Source: Larix kaempferi
Lineage: Eukaryota > Streptophyta > Pinopsida > Pinales > Pinaceae
DNA: 64,000 nucleotides
NCBI GenBank assembly: GCA_027924585.1
Contig: BSBM01000597.1
Coordinates: 6,710,501 to 6,774,500, forward strand
Reading direction: 5' to 3'
In this document: positions 58,087 through 64,000 of the stretch, piece after piece
Layout: the number at the start of each line of letters is the position of its first letter
How positions within the stretch are numbered: position 1 is the first letter of the stretch
The notes under the pieces: model-generated
Databases searched by the model: none
Told to the model about the DNA's origin: nothing
Seen by the model: only the letters and a program-made list of their open reading frames with translations
Translations under genes and position numbers: made by a program

Positions 58087-59199
58087 GTGGGTCATCATCC
58101 ACAAGTTCTTAGAGCAGAATTATACTTGAAAAAATTCTAGCTAAAATTTATAATTGTTGGTCAAGTATTTTTTGTAAGTGTAAGCTTTCTCATTTATCCT
58201 AATTGGTATTTGCACCGCTCTCATAGAACTTTACCCTCATTGCAACTCTTTGAGAAGAACTACCTGCTTTAATATTAAATATTCCAATTTCTAACATATT
58301 GAGGGAAAATGATTGAGATAAAGAAATACTTGCTTGTTAACAAAACATGTTATTCCTTGATGCACTAGCAAAATAATTTAGGTCAAGGCAGTAAAAGAAT
58401 AAAAGAAGGAAGCTGTATTGTTGTCCTTTCATGAGGGAAATGATCAATGAGATTGGCATGTTTTGATACAGACTCCAGAGTGTGACTACATGCCAACAAA
58501 AGACAAAGAATCCGATAAAAAAATTCAAAACAAGACTTGACCAACAAAAGGCTAAAGCAAAGGATCAGCCTGAAACAACAAATAAATAACAATACTTATA
58601 TCCACAATAGCCAAGTATAATCTTGTGTTTTAAGTCCCTTGCAATCCTATTCTAATGCTCTTCTGGAGTAAATGTATTCCAATGGCTGCTCTCCTAGAGT
58701 AAATGTATTTCAATGGCCATGACTGATACAACAATATTATTGAATTGCTAATTACACATTTTAGTGAATAAAAGTAACATCGACTATATGTATCAGTGTT
58801 ACCAGAATTGGAAACGGCAATAAATCGGCGAGGAAAAGAGTGAAAGTTTTGAAACAGATCGTGAAAAAATCGGCAAATACAAAAAAAAAATATATATATA
58901 TATACACATATTTTGAATTAAAAAAACATTTTTCATTGATATTCAAAGTAACCATGTCCATATACTGCTAGATATCAATAAATGTCGAAAAGATATCAAT
59001 ATATGTCCAAAATACATCAATTCTCATCCATAAGATCAATTGATGAGACCATATCCTTGATCTGACTCTCTGAGAGTGTACCAGGAGCTGATAGTGTACC
59101 TCATCACGCCACATAGTACAAAAAGTAAACAGTGAGCTAACCTCTTGCTCAAAAACAAATTTAAACTTGATTTTCCAAAGAATGAATAAGGTAGAAATA

Positions 59200-60100
59200 C
59201 TCAAAGAGTGCCAGACCCCTATGAAGGTAGAACGAATCAGGGACCCACAATGACCAAAAAAACTAGCCTGGCAAAAAGTCCTAAAACAGAACTGAAAACT
59301 GATCCTGCAAATATCTCCATCCTAGGAAGATGTACTCCACTATCTTTGAGTAACTACAAACATGGCACAGTTCATTCGAAAGACTACTCTTGACCAAATG
59401 GGCTTTGTATGGGATCCCTGGATACAACACTGACCAAGAAAATAACCCCAACTTAAAAAAACATAATGGAGCACACACTATGACATTGATGAACCCTTCT
59501 CTCCTTTGGGTCAGAAGACACTCATTGTGCATTAAGGACCAGGGATAGCAGATGTCGATGATAAAATAGTAAAATACCAAATAGAGTTGTCGGGAATCAT
59601 ACTGCAATAGAGGATGACCAAAATTCCATCTCTAATCCCTCCAGAAGGGCCCAGGAATCCCAATATTAATTTTGAAAGTATCTACCTTTGGGATGAGTCC
59701 TCAAGTATCAAATCCATAGTTGCTAGGCGATCAGAGGCAACCAATTCATACTTCTGAACCAGATGGTGCTAATCATTCCAGGCACAAAGCGCTGCATCCC
59801 ACATAATCCCCTAGACAAAAATGTCGTTCCTACTCAATTGACATGCTTGGAAGTGAGGCATCTCCACCACAAACAAACCCTATAACCTCCAGCTACAAAT
59901 GGGGTGGCATGCTAAGTCCCAACCTGCATTGCTTCCCTCTCAATTCCAATGGACCAAACCAACTACAACTTTCCAAGAGCCCCATCAATTGACTCATTTG
60001 CAAATTGTTATTAATCATCTCTGAATCATTTGGGAGAAAAATACCACAAACCTGCCCTGCAATATGAGTTGTCTCCAGCAAGTTACCCGTTTGCAGTTAA
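59200..60100 (-). mobile_element. Decayed LINE fragment (zf-RVT-like end)
   Basis: On the minus strand 59281-59607 reads ..FFKLGLFSWSVLYPGIPYKA, then HLVKSSLSNELCHVCSYSKI and VEYIFLGWRYLQDQF. The pattern W..L...IP....L......LC..C.....E.I...C is the zinc-binding domain at the end of plant LINE polyproteins, here with the His and last Cys replaced (Y, W). The sequence up to 60100 has no clear reverse transcriptase motif. Identification is by pattern memory only. Confidence 0.4.
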
Positions 60101-60145
60101 TACATACATTTAATGAGCCAACAAGCACCCTGAACAGATGGTCTA

Positions 60146-60691
60146 ATGCAAGAAAATTCATTGGACAAGCCATTGTTTATAGAAGCAAAGGCTGAAGCAT
60201 TGGTGAAGAGGGTTTTCACCATGGCAACAAAACAAGGTCTAAAACCCAAGCAGGTTAGCCAAGACTTTCTAAATTCACTTAGTCTTGTCGACTCCCAGGC
60301 CAGCCAAGTCCGAGTATGTAATTTTGAATCAAACTCTCTATTGATGAGTTTGGCTTACAAACTCAACATTGACAGTATTTATGACCAGGTCATTGTGTTT
60401 GACCTGTTGACCTGCAGAAAAACCTGCAGAAATATTTTTTTAATAATTTTGTACTTGTTGAGTTTCTACCAAAATTTTCCTAAGTCGAGTCGAAGTCTTG
60501 TCTCTTTTGTCTTAGCAAAAATTTTCCAAGCCTGGTTAGTAACTATGTTTAAAATAGGCCCTCCACTAGATTCAATGCATATGTATTTGTTTGAGTCTTT
60601 TGACCTTTGGATCTTGATTAATTTACTTGGCTATTCATTTATATCCAAAACACAATATCCAAAAGGTTTCATCTATGTTTCTCTGATATAA
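60146..60691 (+). other. 181-codon open frame of unknown meaning
   Basis: Plus-strand frame starting MQENSLDKPLFIEAKAEALV, with a polar first third and a hydrophobic second part (IVFDLL..IFLIILYLLSFY). It lies inside an intron, with no recognised domain. It may be chance or a remnant of an inserted element. Confidence 0.15.
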
Positions 60692-60797
60692 CATCATGTT
60701 CTATAGAGACAGATCCTCAAGATAGAGATAACCTTTCTTTCCTGCAAACTCTATTGTTGTTGTTGTCTGCTCATGGATATTCTTCTTTTGGTTGTAG

Positions 60798-60938
60798 GAC
60801 TCTGATAGCACACAAGCTATTGCAAAATATTTCGAAAGGGCTACTGCATCATTTGGATATGAAGTTATTAAAGTTGAAAGAGCTAGCACTTCTAATCCAG
60901 GGATACCACCTTCATCATTAATGTCCTTCCTAAACAAG
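60798..60938 (+). pseudogene. Nicastrin pseudogene exon 3
   Basis: 47 open codons in phase 0, starting DSDSTQAIAKYFERATASFG and ending NPGIPPSSLMSFLNK, with TTGTAG and GTTCCT borders. Undamaged. Confidence 0.85.
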
Positions 60939-61045
60939 GTTCCTTTCATTTTAAAGTTTATGCATCCATGGTTCCTTCAAATTCGAAAATCCTAGAAATT
61001 TTGGATGCTTTTATTTTAACTAAAAGGTTCTTTTAATATTTGTAG

Positions 61046-61128
61046 GACCCTTCAAATCCAAGTATTGTGTTGGAATAATTCAACACAACCTTCAAAAACA
61101 TTTTTTATCAATCATTTGGATGACTCAC
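61046..61128 (+). pseudogene. Nicastrin pseudogene exon 4 (stop and 2-nt loss)
   Basis: DPSNPSIVLE, a TAA at 61076, FNTTFKNIFYQS, then a 2-nt loss near 61113 before LDDS. From the 3' side the frame fits exon 5 (phase 1), which locates the loss. Confidence 0.8.
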
Positions 61129-61270
61129 GTATGGTCTCAATTTACCTTCTTTCCTTGCTTGCCAGAAGCCCATATTTTAGCTCATTTATAGTTTTCCTGG
61201 ACAAAGTATTTGTGCAATTGGAAGTTTTGATAATCAACACCATTCTCATTTGCTTTCTTTGCATGTGCAG

Positions 61271-61703
61271 AAAATGTCAACTCTTCATCAATTGTAGTAG
61301 TTGCTTCTCTGGTTTCACGGAGCCTATATATTCTGGAAAACAATGGATCGGGAAGCAATACAGTTCTGCAATCAATTAATGCGAACGAATCGCTTGTTGA
61401 AGAGCTAGTAGGATGCTTGTTGTCTTGTAAACCAGGGCTATCTTGTAGATTGGTCAAAGAGCTGATCACACCTACCCAAGTTTGCGCAAATCACTATGTT
61501 GGTCTTATCATGGGAGACCCTTCGTCTTCATATCCTGATTATGTTGATGATATGTCCTGATTTATCTAGAATTTTCTCGCAAAGCGTACCTCTATTCCAA
61601 GAGAAGACTCCTTGCCCTGCTCAAAGGATTGCAAAAATTTAGGTGAACTGTGTGTTGGATCGAGAATAGATCATAAAGGAGTGTGCATGCTTTCAACAAC
61701 AAG
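61271..61703 (+). pseudogene. Nicastrin pseudogene exon 5 (two stops)
   Basis: NVNSSSIVVVASLVSRSLYI, VEELVGCLLSCKPGLSCRLV, then YPDYVDDMS with TGA at 61558 and TAG at 61567, and PCSKDCKNLGELCVGS with the expected Cys series. The stops fit CGA-to-TGA and TGG-to-TAG changes. Confidence 0.85.
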
Positions 61704-62062
61704 GTATACACTATACAGTAACCTAAAATAACTTTTGCTTCATATTAGGTTTTTTCATAATACTATTGTTGGATATAGTTTGTGTGCTCTTAGATCTGAA
61801 GCAAGAATCCTTGTGTCATATGATTTCTGGTGATTTGGAGAGGTCAACTCCTAAGTTGTTAGCAGGTTCCTTCCATATCTTATGTCTTTTTGCCAGATGT
61901 ATGTCACAATCTTCCAGGTGTAGGGTATTTGCTCAATAAGCTGACCTTTTTTCCAAATATACTAATATTACCCCTAGAAAGTTGTAACTCGAGTGAGTGT
62001 AAATGATAGTGTTTCCCTTTTATTTATCATTGGTCTTTTCTTAGTGTTGTGCTATTGTGCAG

Positions 62063-62255
62063 GTATGTTCCAGCATATTCAACTCATCTTACCTCTGACT
62101 CTGATTCTTTGAAGGTTATTCCTGTTCAACCTAATGATACAATGGGTAAAGTTGATCCAGTCTGGACTGAAATCTTTTGGAAAACTCTGGGGTTAGAGTT
62201 TAACTGCAATAGAACCCCTTCTTTGATGAACTTATTTTGTTTTCAGGGTTGGTAG
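62063..62255 (+). pseudogene. Nicastrin pseudogene exon 6
   Basis: Begins with the split Arg codon: RYVPAYSTHLTSDSDSLKVI, then MGKVDPVWTEIFWKTLGLE. After about 62198 the similarity stops and the frame runs to a TAG at 62253. The membrane-spanning last exon is not found before 64000. Confidence 0.8.
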
Positions 62256-62788
62256 TAAGTCTGGGATCTTGTCATCTCATTTCATTTCCATTTATCTAGT
62301 GGCTAAGAGTACTTAGAGCTAATGCCCATTCTTCTTGATGTGAAATGGAATTAGTAGTATATTTCTTTTTACTATTCTATATACATTTTGGGTAGTGAGT
62401 TGCTCCATTGGAGACTAAAGAAAATTACAAAGGATCCTATCTTGTTGATTCCAAAATTTCTATCTCATTTTTAATTTTCTTTTTTGAGAGGTTACTTTTT
62501 TCCCAGGATTTTTGCATTTTTGCATCATTCAAGCATACAAAATAATTATTACCAAGTTACTATAGATCCATAATTGCTTACCTTGTACTAGTCCTTCAAG
62601 TCTTAGTGTGTGTCATTAATTGGATTTCCTAGTTAGATACTAGAGAATAGATCTTTCAGGGTATACTTTAGAATGGTGTTTGACATATTGATTAATAAAG
62701 AATAGGTGTCTTTGAATTATTAGTGATGAATGCTGGTAAGTTTTACATGGGAGGTAGAATATTGTAATCATTTTGTTAGCAATGAACA
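62256..62788. other. Spacer, no gene seen
   Basis: AT-rich. Nothing recognised. Confidence 0.4.
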
Positions 62789-63400
62789 TGTTGAAAATAC
62801 TCTCTATGAGAATGGTTGGCGAAAAGGGAGAATTAGGTATTAAGACATTATACTGTCAATTGTAACTCTCTTAGAAGAAATAATATATAATGCGACATTT
62901 TGTGGACATAGCCCTAGATTGGGTGAACCACGGTATTTTGGTGTCTCTTGTATGTGTCCCTATTATGTGTACATGTTATTGGATGCTTATGAGTTTATGT
63001 CAATAAATGTATAAATGTTGTGGTTATGATCTTATATTTGTCGTGTTATATATAATTGTTTCCTTCTAGTAATTTATATTATTCTTTTTTTTATGAGTAA
63101 TAATTATAGGGAATGGTTCAATATAGAGATGACACTAATGCATGCTAATGGGCTGATTCATATAATGGCATTATTGAAAAGATGTGATCGAGACCCTGCA
63201 TCAATATTAATAAAGAAATAGTGGTTCACATAAGTTTGTAATGAATACATCCTTTAATTATCATTAGTTATTATGTTAAAACTTTTCTTTTATTAACACA
63301 CTGACCCATTTATGAGTGAGTATATTACATAGTGTACCTCATTGTAAAAAAAAAAAAAAAAAATCCAAAATTACTAACTCTAAAATTTGGGTTTGTGACA
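62789..63400 (+). repeat. Probable 5' LTR of a retrotransposon leaving the window
   Basis: The end (GGGTTTGTGACA) is fixed by the primer site after it. The start TGTTGAAAATACTC is my choice, giving 612 bp. Inside, GACATAGCCCTAGATTGGGT and GAACCACGGTATTTTGGTGTCTC resemble U5 regions of plant LTRs. A 19-base A run occurs at 63345-63363. The second LTR must lie beyond the window. Confidence 0.45.
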
Positions 63401-63402
63401 TA

Positions 63403-63414
63403 TGGTATCAGAGC
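63403..63414 (+). other. Primer-binding site of the right-edge element
   Basis: TGGTATCAGAGC, 2 nt after a CA end, complementary to plant initiator Met tRNA. Confidence 0.75.
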
Positions 63415-64000
63415 GCTAGGTTACAACACTCGGGCCTAATGGGCTCAACATGAAATAAATAAGTATGAAGGTTAACTAATCAAGTTGTTTTTGTTTCATT
63501 TGGATGCATAGATTGGAATGGACGAGAGGTGATGCCATTCAAAGTGTAACTTCAAGTTCTCCAAAAAGGAAAGATAAGTATTTTCTTGTTTTTCCTCATA
63601 AATATTGTGAGTCAAGTATGAGTTTTCCTTGCTAGATAAAAGGGGTAGACACTCACATTGTTGAACATTATTGTGATTTGGAATTTTGTTGAACAGTATA
63701 TGTGAAAAATGGTTTTGTACAGAATATTATAATCAAATGTTAACATATAAAGCACATTCTAGGACATAGTCACAAAAGATCAAATTAATTGCAGTAGGTA
63801 CAATTGTTAAAATATCAATTAGTTTGAGTATGGTATACAGGAAAAATACATGAAAGGTTTTCAAAAGTTGCACTAGGATGTAAATGATTTCATATGAAGA
63901 ATGAATCGATATAGAGGTTGTTTTTATATCTTGTTTGAGATTGATGTGAAAGGTAATGATTTGTGTATCATGATTTATTAACCGTGTTAAGGAGAATAGA
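63415..64000 (+). other. Leader of the right-edge element, no coding frame yet
   Basis: Follows the primer site. No gag frame begins before the end of the window. Confidence 0.35.

Larger units (their letters stand above)
58087..60797 (+). other. 2.7-kb intron of the nicastrin pseudogene with insertions
   Basis: Holds an A/TA-rich tract (58878-58906), a LINE-like fragment on the minus strand (59200-60100) and an unassigned plus-strand frame (60146-60691). Confidence 0.7.
57693..62255 (+). pseudogene. Nicastrin pseudogene, truncated, introns kept
   Basis: Six exons encode the middle and C-terminal luminal part of nicastrin, the large glycoprotein subunit of the membrane protease gamma-secretase. 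Matches are from family knowledge: GEALGYLGSRRF, NPGIPPSSLMSFL, VVVASLVSRSLYIL and RYVPAYSTHL..MGKVDPVWTE. Splice sites and phases are conserved, so this is not a processed copy. Lesions: frameshift in exon 1, a stop and a 2-nt loss in exon 4, two stops in exon 5. The signal peptide, the N-terminal half and the final membrane segment are not found. It may be the 3' part of a broken gene or a partial duplicate. Confidence 0.85.

Overview
The window is nuclear DNA of a plant with a large, repeat-rich genome. The grounds are plant-type LTR retrotransposons (Ty3/gypsy and Ty1/copia, with initiator-Met tRNA primer sites), AT-rich spacer, many foldback and tandem repeats, and a broken plant nicastrin gene. 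A gymnosperm-like genome is a guess. I see no intact host gene, no rRNA, no convincing tRNA, no CRISPR array and no bacterial-type operon.

Layout. 1-3.6 kb is spacer with a ~20-bp minisatellite (1187-2170). From 23.8 kb down to 3.6 kb the MINUS strand carries what I read as one ancient multi-exon gene of unknown function. Its 5' exon is near 23.8 kb, a long exon at 17.2-16.5 kb is followed by an array of ~14 exon-like 140-bp units and then by nine smaller exons ending at 3.59 kb. Three insertions split it: a minus-strand gypsy element (17854-23695, target duplication GTAAT), a foldback element (17178-17760) and a plus-strand gypsy element (6531-15799). Removing each of the first two on paper brings one reading frame back together across the break, so the locus was coding DNA before they landed.

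23.8-38.9 kb is gene-poor: a SINE-like element, a cluster of short palindromes (29.5-31.2 kb), a hairpin element (31.3 kb), AT-rich spacer and small tandem duplications. 38920-45275 is a young copia element with nearly identical 637-bp LTRs, a TGGCT target duplication, and a gag-pol frame broken once by a deletion in the integrase. Its gag start codon appears to lie inside the LTR, joined to the main frame by an 866-nt intron that contains the primer-binding site.

45.3-57.2 kb is spacer with duplications, a GC-rich 50-bp tandem repeat (52.8-53.0 kb) and doubtful exon-like frames. 57693-62255 (plus) is a truncated nicastrin pseudogene that keeps its introns; one intron holds an old LINE fragment. 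The right edge (62789-64000) looks like the start of another LTR retrotransposon.

The genes here do not work together as a pathway. The window records successive insertions into old genes. The points most worth following are the LTR-encoded, spliced Gag start of the copia element, the unidentified antisense gene with exon arrays, and the gypsy element at 6.5-15.8 kb, whose Gag carries several zinc knuckles around a QPQYG/RGG-rich stretch and which has a second Gag-like segment after its protease.
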